From assembly GCA_051453625.1 (NCBI GenBank), contig JBOZIK010000001.1:85906407-85944744 (forward strand): a stretch of DNA of 38,338 bases, read 5' to 3'. Under the pieces are notes generated by a model that worked only from the letters and a program-made list of their open reading frames with translations, was not told where the DNA came from and did no database searches. The translations under genes and the position numbers were made by a program. The DNA comes from Welwitschia mirabilis. Its lineage: Eukaryota; Gnetophyta; Gnetopsida; Welwitschiales. Each line of letters begins with the position of its first letter. The stretch's first letter is position 1. Shown piece after piece: positions 1-11,156 of this stretch.

Positions 1-477
1 GTGATTTGGGCAAGTTTAATTGATGATCAGCGAAGCACAATAGGCTATACTTTCTTCCTTGGGTCTAGTGCAATATCTTGGAGCTCTAAGAAGTAACAAA
101 CTATTACTTTGTCATCTTTAGAGGCTGAATACATGATTGTTACTATAGCAGCTTGTCAAGTAGTTTGGTTAAGAAGGATTTTAGAATATATAAAGCAACT
201 CCAAGATAAGGCAACTATTATTCATTGTGACAATCAGTCTACAATTGCAATGGCAAAGAATCCAGTTTTAAACAGTCATACAAGACATATTGAAACTCAA
301 CATCACTTCATATGAGAGTGGGTGAAGAAAGGAAGAATTAAAGTTGTCTATTACAGCACAAAAGACGAAGTGGCAAACTTATTCACAAAGCCTGTACCTT
401 TTGAAAAATTTGTGTATTTAAGAGATAAATTAGGTGTTGTAAATTTATGCATTAAGGGAAAGTGTGTTAGAGTTTAA
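1..477 (+). pseudogene. Ty1/copia RNase H domain, 3' end of pol (broken)
   Basis: This is the last part of a copia polyprotein. RNase H removes the RNA strand of the RNA/DNA hybrid during reverse transcription. Read in the frame of base 1 it shows the landmarks SIDDQRSTIGYTFFLGS, ISWSSKK, LSSLEAEY, AACQVVWLRRIL, CDNQSTIAMAKNPV, HTRHIETQHHFI and, near the end, a FTKPVPFEKF-like stretch, in the usual copia order. The reading frame closes at 475-477, just before a polypurine tract. Two in-frame stops break it, TAA at 94-96 and TGA at 313-315. Each sits where related elements carry a CAA or CGA codon, so each is one C-to-T change. The 5' part of pol lies outside the window. The family call is firm; the element cannot be active. 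Confidence 0.93.
454..462 (+). other. Polypurine tract of the copia element
   Basis: The purine run AAGGGAAAG lies inside the last codons of the copia pol and directly abuts the TG that opens the LTR. This is the expected place for the plus-strand primer. Confidence 0.7.
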
Positions 478-789
478 TGCAGAAATTAGACTTGGTATGT
501 TGTTATTTTTGAATGATTCAAAGTTATTTCAGGTCTATTAATTAGTTTCCTATCTTTTTGGGTCTGTTATTAAGTTGTTGCTTATTTGTAGGGATTTGAA
601 AGTTCATGTTTTTAGTGGGTTAGTGGGTCTTTTATTTGTGCAAACATGTGTATCCTTGTTCTCTATTTAAGAAGAAGATCATGTAAATAAAAGTATGTTC
701 AATTCCTTAATTTCAAAGTGCATTCCACATATTTGTTAAAATTACTCTTTTAGAGTTTTTACAGTCTTTGAGTTTCATAGTTCACAACA
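463..789 (+). repeat. 3' LTR of the copia element
   Basis: The LTR starts with TGTGTTAG (463, or TGTTAG at 465) right after the polypurine tract and can be followed to a CACAACA end near 789, about 327 bp, a normal copia LTR size. Inside it are a TATA-like TATTTAA at 664-670 and an AATAAA at 686-691, in the order promoter then poly(A) signal. The right end is approximate because the matching 5' LTR is outside the window. Confidence 0.7.
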
Positions 790-876
790 GATGTGGATAG
801 GGGGTCCATAAATAAATGACTTGAGTTGTAGACAAAGTTGGCAGAAGTTGATAGTAGTTTTAAAGACACCTAAAAC

Positions 877-1295
877 AAGCACCAAGAGATGACACTATTG
901 GCAAAGAAAGATGTGGATTTGAGAGACACTGTCAACAAAGAAAGCTGTGCGATTAGTGAATAAAGCTTTACGATTGAGAGAAAATCCTGCAAAAGAACTA
1001 CCTTAATTCTGGCAGAAGGAGCTGACAAAAATGCGGTTGATGAAGCAGTGGCTCTTACTTACAAGCAGCTAGTAAGGGCATAGCAAATGACTAGGAATTA
1101 GCAATGAAGGCCCAGAAGTAACTTTGAAATTCAGTCAACATCGAGCCCTTTGGCAAAGGAACTATGAATGGCTTGAAATGACAGCGGTGGCTAGAGTACT
1201 TTGAAGTGCACAGCTAGTAGTTTGCATCAGTCGATGAAGCTCGTTATGGTCCTCTGCTTATGCCTTACAGAATTATTGAAGCTTACAAGTACTAA
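877..1295 (+). pseudogene. Decayed coding-like segment, unidentified
   Basis: Two stretches translate into protein-like sequence with better base balance than the neighbourhood. From 877 to 1080 the frame has one stop (961) and includes KKDVDLRDTVNKESC and AEGADKNAVDEAVALTYKQL. From 1128 to 1295, in another frame, it includes NIEPFGKGTMNGLK, WLEYFEVHS and FASVDEARYGPLLMPYRII, with stops at 1179, 1215 and 1218, and ends at TAA 1293-1295. I do not recognise the family. It could be a host exon relic, or a gene piece carried next to the copia LTR that ends at 789. Low GC decay and several stops argue against function. Confidence 0.35.
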
Positions 1296-1443
1296 GTATG
1301 CTTTTAACATCTTTATGTTTTATCTTTTTTTGAAAATGCATATTGCTTAATGTCCCTTTATTTTTCTAATTGGGTTTGGTATGTTATTTTGCTACTTTAA
1401 ATTTCATAGCTTATTATTAAAATGCGTGTAATGATACATTTTT

Positions 1444-1529
1444 GAGTATAGGATGATGTTAGAAATAAATTCATGATTGGATAAATGTTTATATAAGAGG
1501 AAATATTTATGTTAACTTCTTAAATAGAG
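1444..1529 (+). repeat. Dispersed repeat, copy 1
   Basis: The segment starting GAGTATAGGATGATGTT recurs at 2306-2390 with scattered changes, followed in both cases by a shared AAATATTTATGTTA tail. The two copies flank the AT-rich block. No coding or LTR signal is visible. The 1296-1443 stretch before it shows nothing else. Confidence 0.7.
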
Positions 1530-1679
1530 ATGTTATAGTAGTTATTTCAATTGAATACCTTCTTGCACTNNNNNNNNNNNNNNNNNNTTTGTGAGGGGTG
1601 CTAGGAGTTGATGGATGTATTTGATTAGTAATGATGTTTCTTAATTCCATTATAGTAGGCATAACATCATATTACTTTG

Positions 1680-2284
1680 TAATAGGTTATTCCATAAGCA
1701 TAAGATTACACGTAATATAATATATTTTTTTAATTATATTATGATGGTATGGAATTATACCATGATTATATGGTTTTATATTTTATAATGTAAGGTAAGT
1801 ATAATGTATTGTTTTACATATATACCATAACATATTTTATTATGTTATTTTATAATCATAAGTATTAAATTGTACTATGATTATAATATGCTAAATTATA
1901 TTATTGTATCGTATATTATAGTATATCATATTAAGTCACATTCTTGTAAAATGTATTGTATAATCTTATATTAATTTATGTTATTGTATGTAATATTTCT
2001 ACTTAATATGGTATTATATTAATTTATGTTATCTCATGTGCATAATATTACATTGTATTCTACCATGGAATAAACACAATAATATGATATTTTATTCTCT
2101 TATTTTACTATATTATATGGTATGTTATATTATCTTTTGTATTGTATTCTATACTATATTATATTATGTTATCTTATGTCTAATCATATTTTATTATACA
2201 TTGATTATATATATTAAATCACATGATAGGACATGCATAATAGTACCTTCTATTATATTAGCATTTCATGTATATACATCATAA
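1680..2284. repeat. AT-rich low-complexity block
   Basis: About 600 bases made almost only of A and T, with many TATATTATATTATGTTAT-like runs and very few C or G. The 82-codon open frame at 2036-2284 is hydrophobic Ile/Tyr/Leu and is a base-composition artefact. It resembles decayed AT-rich satellite or a matrix-attachment-like stretch; no gene is seen. Confidence 0.75.
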
Positions 2285-2305
2285 GGGGAAATGTATTGCA
2301 TTCTT

Positions 2306-2390
2306 GAGTATAGGATGATGTTCGAAGTAAATTCATGATAGGACAAGTGTCAGATAAGATGAAATATTTATGTTAGCTCCTTAGATAAAT
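2306..2390 (+). repeat. Dispersed repeat, copy 2
   Basis: Partner of the copy at 1444-1529, same orientation. It overlaps the 73-bp duplication that flanks the gap at 2444-2543. Confidence 0.7.
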
Positions 2391-2616
2391 ATGTAATTAT
2401 GTGTATAGGGCATAACTCGACTACCTTACTTTTTATTATTGGTNNNNNNNNNNNNNNNNNNNNNNNNNNNNNNNNNNNNNNNNNNNNNNNNNNNNNNNNN
2501 NNNNNNNNNNNNNNNNNNNNNNNNNNNNNNNNNNNNNNNNNNNTGTTAACTCCTTAGATAAATATGTAATTATGTGTATAGGGCATAACTTGACTACCTT
2601 ACTTTTTATTATTGGT
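2371..2616 (+). repeat. 73-bp direct duplication on both sides of a 100-N gap
   Basis: Bases 2371-2443 and 2544-2616 are the same sequence (TGTTAGCTCC or TGTTAACTCC to TTTTTATTATTGGT) with only about two differences. The left copy runs up to the gap and the right copy starts at it. This is the pattern of two contig ends that overlap but were not merged. The following 2617-3081 has no recognisable feature. Confidence 0.85.
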
Positions 2617-3131
2617 TAACATTATAAGCAATTTAATTTATAGATTTAGTTACTATGTTAGCATTATAAGAGGAGGGATTATAGTTTTCCTAACATAATG
2701 GTATGTGTTTAAGTGATGAAAAATAATTATAGTATGCATGGTATAGTTATTTAATGATGTAGTTCTAGCATATTTCTTAGTGACTAAGGTCATCTCAATA
2801 TGCCTTATCACAATCCAGGTATGTAGCTTAACTTATTACATTACATGTTCATGTTTATGAATTGAATGTTTTAAGTGGTTTTTTATTACTTGGAGTATAA
2901 AAAGATATATCATTAATGATTTTTCTAAGGTGCTTGTTAAAAAATAGCTAGGCTTATAATTAGTTTTCTTTATCATTTAGCTCCTATTATACCAAGTCTA
3001 TTAAGACTAGTGATTAGATTCAATGGCATACGGACTAGTTCCTTGGACATTTATATATTTACATACTAATAGATTTATTATNNNNNNNNNNNNNNNNNNN
3101 NNNNNNNNNNNNNNNNNNNNNNNNNNNNNNN

Positions 3132-3179
<48 letters not shown>
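3132..3179. repeat. (TG)n microsatellite
   Basis: An uninterrupted TG run of about 23 units begins exactly at the right edge of a 50-N gap, so the true array is probably longer. Confidence 0.97.
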
Positions 3180-3180
<1 letters not shown>

Positions 3181-3217
3181 ATTACATTTCTACATTATGT
3201 TATACTATTGATATTAT

Positions 3218-3456
3218 TCTTCCCATTGTCTAATGCTAAGATGAAGGTGAGATTTGAGGGATCTCTTCACATGCTTAGTTGATGGAGCTACCAATGGTTA
3301 TTTATATATTTTCTTTCCTTCCATTGGTTGATACTAAGATGAGGGAGAAATTTGAGGGATCTCTTTACATGCTTAGTTAATGGATTTACTAATGGTTATT
3401 TATATATATTCTTCCCTCCCATTGGGGTAAACTAAGATGAGGGAGAGAGTCAAGGA
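3218..3456 (+). repeat. 98-bp tandem repeat running into a gap
   Basis: The landmark AAGATGA recurs at 3238, 3336 and 3434, exactly 98 bases apart each time. Each unit carries CCATTG, AAGATGA, TTTGAGGGATCTCTT, ACATGCTTAGTT and GGTTATTTATATAT. About 2.4 units are visible before the 766-N gap begins at 3457. Confidence 0.92.
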
Positions 3457-4222
3457 NNNNNNNNNNNNNNNNNNNNNNNNNNNNNNNNNNNNNNNNNNNN
3501 NNNNNNNNNNNNNNNNNNNNNNNNNNNNNNNNNNNNNNNNNNNNNNNNNNNNNNNNNNNNNNNNNNNNNNNNNNNNNNNNNNNNNNNNNNNNNNNNNNNN
3601 NNNNNNNNNNNNNNNNNNNNNNNNNNNNNNNNNNNNNNNNNNNNNNNNNNNNNNNNNNNNNNNNNNNNNNNNNNNNNNNNNNNNNNNNNNNNNNNNNNNN
3701 NNNNNNNNNNNNNNNNNNNNNNNNNNNNNNNNNNNNNNNNNNNNNNNNNNNNNNNNNNNNNNNNNNNNNNNNNNNNNNNNNNNNNNNNNNNNNNNNNNNN
3801 NNNNNNNNNNNNNNNNNNNNNNNNNNNNNNNNNNNNNNNNNNNNNNNNNNNNNNNNNNNNNNNNNNNNNNNNNNNNNNNNNNNNNNNNNNNNNNNNNNNN
3901 NNNNNNNNNNNNNNNNNNNNNNNNNNNNNNNNNNNNNNNNNNNNNNNNNNNNNNNNNNNNNNNNNNNNNNNNNNNNNNNNNNNNNNNNNNNNNNNNNNNN
4001 NNNNNNNNNNNNNNNNNNNNNNNNNNNNNNNNNNNNNNNNNNNNNNNNNNNNNNNNNNNNNNNNNNNNNNNNNNNNNNNNNNNNNNNNNNNNNNNNNNNN
4101 NNNNNNNNNNNNNNNNNNNNNNNNNNNNNNNNNNNNNNNNNNNNNNNNNNNNNNNNNNNNNNNNNNNNNNNNNNNNNNNNNNNNNNNNNNNNNNNNNNNN
4201 NNNNNNNNNNNNNNNNNNNNNN
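3457..4222. other. Assembly gap of 766 N
   Basis: Unknown sequence. Because the 98-bp array enters its left edge, the gap probably holds more array units. The sequence right of it is not array. Confidence 0.95.
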
Positions 4223-5993
4223 TTAAGTCTGTCCATATGCCACTAACACGGACTATCCTGATCTGTCATACACTCATGCTTATTGGTGGTGATTGGAATA
4301 AGGTTCAAGATAGAACTATGTGTGGGCTAAACTCCTCCAGATGAGGATAGGTAGGCATGATTTCTTGGCTATTTTTGCAACCAACCATTTAGCCACAACT
4401 TACACACTCCTCTAGTGTGTTTTTAAATGAGATTTTTGGATAACCATAAGATGAAATGTGGTTTTAATCAGGTGAGCTATTCTCATATAGTTTTCCTAAG
4501 GTGTATTCTATGGGTATTTGAGAGGTGATTATCTTAGTCTTAAAATAATCAATCCACTGCAATAATTAATCATGTCATGTAAGTTAATTTTATTTTAGAA
4601 AGGAAGGGAAAACAAAAAATAATTCCATGTTTTTGTGCTTCTCAGGTCTAGTCTAAGTGTGGGTTGTGATAATTTGACATTATAACAGTGGTGAAAATGT
4701 AACTTATAATCCTTGGTCAAAGTTAAAATTATGGTATTATTAAGGTATAGGATATGAACAAGTTGATTGTAATCCTCAAGAAATACAAACTGATCATCTA
4801 CTAATATTAGAGAATAGACCTCTATGGTAGTCCCTCCTAGATTGTTCATCAAGCCAAATCATCCTCCTTGGTAATGATGCTCTATGACTAAAGATAAAGA
4901 ACTATTTTAAAATTAATAAATATAAGCCATTTTTTTATATTTTATTTTAAATATAAGCACTAACCTTCCTCCATGTGTAAGGGTATCTCAATTGCTTCTT
5001 AAGATCACATCTTTTGTACATGTCTTTTATTCTAGTTTTACATAGTTTTATTAAAACATGCAAGCTAATTCTAGCTCTTAAATATTATGATGTCATATTA
5101 TTACAAAGTTAAATATGGTACATGAATAGATTAATTAGGAATATTTTAAAATAGCCTTAGAAAATATTAAGACTTTAATAGATAAAAAACATCTATCACT
5201 ATTAAAATAGAAGAAATGATTTAGGATTGAATGAAGAATATGTAAAAATTATAATTAAACATTAATTAAATAAAAAATTGATGAATTATCAACTTGACAT
5301 CTATGTAAAACTGAATATAATATATGAAGAAATTAAAAAGATAAAAATTATAAAATATAAATAATATGCAAGAATTTCATAAAGATATAGGAGATGCTAT
5401 TTCTTTTGGAAAAATGATGATAATTTCATTCCTTTATTCATGGACCATTTTATCTTTATATACATACAGACATATACGTATATGTCTATGTATATATATA
5501 AGTCTCAATTCTATAGATGAACTTATATAAGAGTATCTAATAAACTCAAAACCATTAATTCAAAATTGATTTCTACTTTTAAAGAAAGAAAAATAAGAAT
5601 CTTATCTTATCTCTAAGTTTATTTAATACATTCTATAATGTATACTATGTATAAACTAGAGTGATAATTTGATGTATTTTTTAACTTATTAAAAGAAAAT
5701 TATTTAATATAATATTACAATTTTCTTATGAACCTATTAAAGCTTGTCATTATCTAAAGCATTATTTCTTATAAAAATATTAACCACTAAGTATGATAAA
5801 ATATCTAGAAGATCAAATCATGAGTAGTAAAAAAGGATAAACTAAGAGGTCAATGAATTTTATGACAAATGTTAAACTTTATTAGTAATATATCCTAATG
5901 ATAGTATAAAAATAAACGAAATAATCATGTTTTTCTAAAAGTAGTAAGCATAGTAGCATTAGGGGCAAAAATAGATATCTTGTGTAATTATAA
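4223..5993. other. AT-rich intergenic DNA without identified genes
   Basis: No reading frame here resembles a known family. The frame at 4595-4852 on the minus strand (85 codons) has no recognised motif. The left part (4223-4560) is less AT-rich. Much of the rest may be an old transposon or the flank into which the minus-strand element inserted, but I see no domain that proves it. Confidence 0.5.
5468..5487. repeat. 20-bp perfect palindrome
   Basis: The stretch centred on TACGTA reads the same on both strands over 20 bases, with half-site AGACATATAC. It lies in a TA-rich run, so chance formation is possible. Confidence 0.8.
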
Positions 5994-6616
5994 TATTTAA
6001 AATTAAACATTAAGAGTTATTAATGATACATTAGCACAACTATATGAAGTGAGTTAAGAATGGAATGAAAACGAAAAAGAAATTTTAAAAAAAAAGATAA
6101 AATAAATTAGATATGAATTGTAAAAAAAAATTAAAATAAATGCACTTTCCAAATTTAAAATTTGGTATAAAATGTTAATATAACTACTAAAAAATAATAA
6201 GGATTTATAACTAATGAATAAGAACAATTGTTCATGGTGAAATCTAGCTATACTTGTATCTAGTATTAATATATAGTAATAAGCAAGATCATGACAGTGA
6301 TACAAATATTTTATGATCAAATCCAACTTTTACCAATAATACTAAGACTTTTGTTTATAGTATAGTTCCAGTGTCATTCTTTCATAGTGATAGATGGTAT
6401 AATCTATTAATAAAGCAAGCATAGTGGTAATAAGTTTAAGAGATAGAAAAAATATAAGAGAACTAAGAATGAAACATAAGATCAATCCTAGCATAATGAC
6501 TTCAAGCAAAGCATAAGTTATATTATTAAATTTATGTATCTTTTACTCTAGTGCAATCATGGTGGTATAATCTCATCCACTATAGCTATGAGGCTCATGT
6601 AGCTCTAGCTCAAGTA
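5994..6616 (+). repeat. Left copy of a duplication across a 100-N gap
   Basis: This stretch matches 6717-7346 with only a few percent difference. It contains about 235 bp of flank plus the first 388 bp of the minus-strand element's LTR (from TGTTCATGG at 6229) and stops at the gap at the same point where the right copy continues. Since the copies share unique flank as well as LTR, this is not a second LTR. Unmerged allelic contig ends are the simplest reading. Confidence 0.85.
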
Positions 6617-6716
6617 NNNNNNNNNNNNNNNNNNNNNNNNNNNNNNNNNNNNNNNNNNNNNNNNNNNNNNNNNNNNNNNNNNNNNNNNNNNNNNNNNNNN
6701 NNNNNNNNNNNNNNNN

Positions 6717-7346
6717 TATTTAAAATTAAACATTAAGAGTTATTAATGATACATTAGCACAGCTATATGAAGTGAGGCAAGAATGGAATGAAAACGAAAA
6801 CGAAATTTAAAAAAAAAAAAAAAGATAAAATACATTAGATATGAATTGTAAAATAAAAATAAAAATAAATGCACTTTCAAAATTTAAAATTTGGTATAAA
6901 ATGTTAATACAACTACTAAAAAAAAAATAAGGATTTGTAACTAATGAATAAGAACAATTGTTCATGGTGAAATCTAGCTATACTTGTATCTAATATTAAT
7001 ATATAGTAATAAGCAAGATCATGTTAGTGATACAAATATTTTATGATCAAATCCAACTTTTACTAATAATACTAAGACTTTTATTTATAGTATAGTTCTA
7101 GTGTCATTCTTTCATAGTGATAAATGGTATAATCTATCAATAAAGAAAGCATAGTGATAATACGTTTAAGAGATAGAAAAAATATAAGAGAACTAAGAAT
7201 GGAACATAAGATTAATCCTAGCATAATGACTTCAAGCAAAGCATAAGTTCTATTGTTAAATTTATGTATCTTTTACTCTAGTGCAAGCATGGTAGTATAA
7301 TCTCATCCACTATAGCTATGAGGCTCATGTAGCTCTAGCTCAAGTA
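6717..7346 (+). repeat. Right copy of the duplication across the gap
   Basis: Partner of 5994-6616, beginning at the right edge of the gap. From 6959 on it forms the complete LTR of the minus-strand element. Confidence 0.85.
6954..6958. repeat. Target-site duplication, left (ACAAT)
   Basis: ACAAT lies directly outside the LTR edge. The right partner 15990-15994 is ATAAT; the only difference is a C-to-T change. Five bases is the usual length for Ty3/gypsy integration. Confidence 0.65.
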
Positions 7347-8261
7347 TGGTGGCATAATCACATCCACCATAGATATAAGGTTAATGTCTCTAAGTCATTC
7401 ATATTTCATAGTAATAATATTATAATAATGAAAAACAAGATTCTCCAAATATCTATTAAATAAATATTTAGGTTATTTAAGCTAAATTGGAAAGAAGAAT
7501 CACCATAAGATCTTAAAGTAATAACATGCCTTAACCAATCTTACTAATAACAAGTAGGAAGTTAATCACAACTTGATATCAAAGTAATGCACTAAGAAAA
7601 GAAAATGTACCACTTTATTATTAGAAGAGTTAAATCATATAATCCATGAAAATTAATCATTCTATTTCATGAACCATCATGCTAGCTTAAAAGCTAGTCC
7701 ATATATAAATGGAGAATTAGAAAGAACACATGTCTAAAGATCTAACAATCTCTTAGAGAATATGATAAATTCTATATTACTTTAAGCAAAGTGAAGTAAG
7801 GTATTTTCAATCCTAAATTATGGTTTCTAAGGCCTAATGAGGTCATTCCTTAGAATGACAAAAATCTATAGGGTCAGTCTTCAGTCATGGGATAAATTTA
7901 ATGGGTCTTTCTTATAAAATATTCTTCAATCATCATCTACTTTGGAAATACCTCAAATGGATTACTTACATTACCAAAGCTTAGAAACATAAGTATGGAC
8001 CCATTTTTTACATAGTAACCAATGCCACTTCTCCTAAAACTAGTTTTGCTACTAATAGTGCTTGGCATATGTTCATCTATAATTCTAATACTTCAGATAA
8101 TGAAAATATCCAACCTAATAATATTGGTAAAATAAATTATAATAAAAACTTGATTTCCATGTCCTTAAATAATAAATGCATAGAAGTATTATAATAACCA
8201 ATTAATCATGTTAACAAGGCTTATATTTCTTAATTTAAATTTCAATTTTTGTATGTTATCA
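6959..8261 (-). repeat. 3' LTR of the Athila-type element
   Basis: Aligns end to end with 14719-15989. On the minus strand it opens TGATAACATAC right after a purine tract and closes at CCATGAACA. About 1.3 kb fits Athila LTRs. Confidence 0.85.
7276..7389 (-). repeat. 57-bp tandem pair inside the 3' LTR
   Basis: Two adjacent units start with CTCTAG at 7276 and 7333 (period 57) and share GCATAATC or GTATAATC, CATCCAC and TATAG. The other LTR has the same pair, so the duplication predates insertion. Confidence 0.75.
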
Positions 8262-8273
8262 TACCCTCCCATC
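8262..8273 (-). other. Polypurine tract of the Athila-type element
   Basis: On the minus strand the tract reads GATGGGAGGGTA and is followed at once by the LTR start TGATAAC. This fixes the element's orientation and the inner edge of its 3' LTR. Confidence 0.88.
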
Positions 8274-9355
8274 AATCTTTTATTAATTCCTTAGTAAAAA
8301 AAAGATGTGTTAAAGATTAGTTAACATAGTAAAAATTGAAAATCAAATCAATCAAGTATAATTAAGAAATGATAAAATAATTCAAAAACATTTAACTAAT
8401 TTTAACCTGATATTACCCTTAAGCAAAGAAATATAGCATGAAAAGCAAGTACTTAAGTGCAAATGCCACTCCTCACAACTAAAGTTAAACTTTATCCTCA
8501 AAGTTTGAAGGGTGTGAAAAATGAAGTGGAAAAGCAATGAGGAATAAATAATGTATGTTCTATTGTAATTAAAATTTAGCTAAAAAGAAAAATACTGAAA
8601 AAATAAAATATACAATGCATGATTAAACTAGAAAATAGAAAATTCAGCTAATGCAAAAAAAAACACTACTAATCAAAATGACTATTTTATTGTAACAACT
8701 TAAATCTTTAAATCTAATTATGAGTTGCACAAATGATTAGAAAATATAATAAGTAAAGGATGAAATGTGATGATTTGGAAATGTAAGAACAAGTGATGAA
8801 TCTATATCAATCTATTTTTGTGAATTTTTAACATCGACCCAAGTGATGAAAGAACTATAAATGAAATGTGGAATGTCTTAATCAAATAGCAGTTAGTCTA
8901 TGTAAAATAAAGTGAAAGCACCAGTTAGAAAAGCTAATGATGCTAGCTCTATTTATATTGATATTATAAGCATTTATTTATAGAGCCTTAAAACTAAGTA
9001 AAGATGTTTGCAATTATTTATGAGTTTAGAATAAAAGCTATATTAATAGAAATAGGGATTCATATTGATTTTTAATTAAATATAAAAATTACTACAGCAA
9101 GATAAAATGCTATTATAATGTAGCTTCAAAACCTACAAAATTATAGGTGAAAAAGGATAAAGGAGAGAGAGAAAGTAAAAAGGAATAGATATGCTCTAAG
9201 AAAGTAGATAGCTTATCAAAATTATATTATAACTTACCATTAATATAAAAGTTCAAAATACCTTTATGAAGATGCCTGATTTAGAAGTTGAACAGATGTG
9301 TAAATGAATAAACAACATTTGTTCAACTTCTAAATAAGGCTCCACACATGAGTTA
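8274..9355 (-). other. 3' non-coding internal region of the Athila-type element
   Basis: About 1.1 kb with no domain in any frame. Near its end, 9333-9355 matches 11204-11226 of the pre-RT region, so the reading from protease appears to jump almost directly into this non-coding part. Confidence 0.5.
9282..9332. repeat. 18-bp inverted repeat (hairpin)
   Basis: Arms 9282-9299 (TAGAAGTTGAACAGATGT) and 9315-9332 pair with one mismatch around a 15-base loop. It sits beside the point where the sequence rejoins the pre-RT region and may mark a deletion junction or a small inserted element. Confidence 0.8.
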
Positions 9356-10089
9356 NNNNNNNNNNNNNNNNNNNNNNNNNNNNNNNNNNNNNNNNNNNNN
9401 NNNNNNNNNNNNNNNNNNNNNNNNNNNNNNNNNNNNNNNNNNNNNNNNNNNNNNNNNNNNNNNNNNNNNNNNNNNNNNNNNNNNNNNNNNNNNNNNNNNN
9501 NNNNNNNNNNNNNNNNNNNNNNNNNNNNNNNNNNNNNNNNNNNNNNNNNNNNNNNNNNNNNNNNNNNNNNNNNNNNNNNNNNNNNNNNNNNNNNNNNNNN
9601 NNNNNNNNNNNNNNNNNNNNNNNNNNNNNNNNNNNNNNNNNNNNNNNNNNNNNNNNNNNNNNNNNNNNNNNNNNNNNNNNNNNNNNNNNNNNNNNNNNNN
9701 NNNNNNNNNNNNNNNNNNNNNNNNNNNNNNNNNNNNNNNNNNNNNNNNNNNNNNNNNNNNNNNNNNNNNNNNNNNNNNNNNNNNNNNNNNNNNNNNNNNN
9801 NNNNNNNNNNNNNNNNNNNNNNNNNNNNNNNNNNNNNNNNNNNNNNNNNNNNNNNNNNNNNNNNNNNNNNNNNNNNNNNNNNNNNNNNNNNNNNNNNNNN
9901 NNNNNNNNNNNNNNNNNNNNNNNNNNNNNNNNNNNNNNNNNNNNNNNNNNNNNNNNNNNNNNNNNNNNNNNNNNNNNNNNNNNNNNNNNNNNNNNNNNNN
10001 NNNNNNNNNNNNNNNNNNNNNNNNNNNNNNNNNNNNNNNNNNNNNNNNNNNNNNNNNNNNNNNNNNNNNNNNNNNNNNNNNNNNNNNNN
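9356..10089. other. Assembly gap of 734 N
   Basis: Unknown sequence inside the Athila-type element. By comparison with 11227-11325 only about 100 bp would be needed to join the flanks, so the gap may be oversized or hold other DNA. Confidence 0.9.
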
Positions 10090-10930
10090 TAATTAATAAT
10101 TCTTACAAAACATTTTTCCTAAATGAAGACATAAATGAATTAGAAATAAAAAAATGAATAGGATTATCATCAAAGATATATCTAAAATCCTTAAGAGAAA
10201 ATTTAATATTAAAAGAAGAACATTTTCAATATTAACATGTAAATCATAATCAAAGAAAGGTAGAGAAAGAGCAAAAACATTTTCTTCATAAAATCTACCC
10301 GTTTCAAGTCATTAGGTTGCTTTATGATATTAAAGATATTTAATTAAATGGCCATAGTACCAAATGAAATATCAATAATACAATTTTTCTACTTAAACAA
10401 TCACATCCTCTACTATACCTAAAGGTTTCTTTAAAGAGTTATTAATGAATTTGAATTTGAGTTTGATACTTTTAAAATCATTTAGACCAAGTTTCTTACA
10501 GATACTATAGTATAAAAGATTAAAATTAGCTTCAAAATCTAACAAGGCTCATTAAGCATTCGTATTCCAATTTTAATGGCTATGGTAGGGCATCTTGGAT
10601 TTTTATATTTTAAAGAGATTTGGTTTTGAATAATAGCACTAGAGTTTTTTGGCAAAAAAATATTTACTCTTTACATTCATCCTTCTTTGGTAGTACATAG
10701 ATCTTTCAAGAATACACGAAGGTACTTTTTTGATGGCTTCTAAAAGAGGTATATTAATCTTCATTCCCTTGACACTTTCTCATGCTTCTTATTTCTTATT
10801 AGCTATTTTATTTTCTTTAATTTGTTAAGAAAAGGATATGAATTATTTATAAGTTGAAACAAATTCTTCTACTTCATATTTCTTCTCTATCTTTTTCTTA
10901 ATTCTAGACTCACTTTACTATACTTCTTCT
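10090..10930 (-). pseudogene. Second copy of gag end and protease (Athila type)
   Basis: This segment parallels 11325-12314 on the minus strand. The part 10570-10930 differs from 11950-12314 by only about 3%, but 10100-10570 differs far more and lacks about 125 bp. On the minus strand it reads NPRCPTIAIKIG, then a frameshift, then ALLDFEANFNLLYYSI, which corresponds to the retropepsin active-site loop. Here the active-site Asp is kept, unlike in the copy at 11839-12051. It ends at a 100-N gap. It may be an unmerged contig end or part of another element copy. Confidence 0.75.
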
Positions 10931-11156
10931 NNNNNNNNNNNNNNNNNNNNNNNNNNNNNNNNNNNNNNNNNNNNNNNNNNNNNNNNNNNNNNNNNNNNNN
11001 NNNNNNNNNNNNNNNNNNNNNNNNNNNNNNTAAGGCTAGAGTAGGTAGCTTTAAACTAAACATATTTAATAAAATTAATTTAGGCTAACAAGAAGGATGT
11101 TCAACCATGGATGAAAAGGAACATGCTAAAGGATTATGGTTTTTTAATTTAAAGTT

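Noticed and set aside
2036-2284. 82-codon hydrophobic frame
   Set aside because: Product of AT-rich low-complexity DNA.
3400-4246. Long open frames across runs of N
   Set aside because: They consist almost only of undetermined bases; the same applies to frames at 9348-10157, 28122-28850 and 30694-31138.
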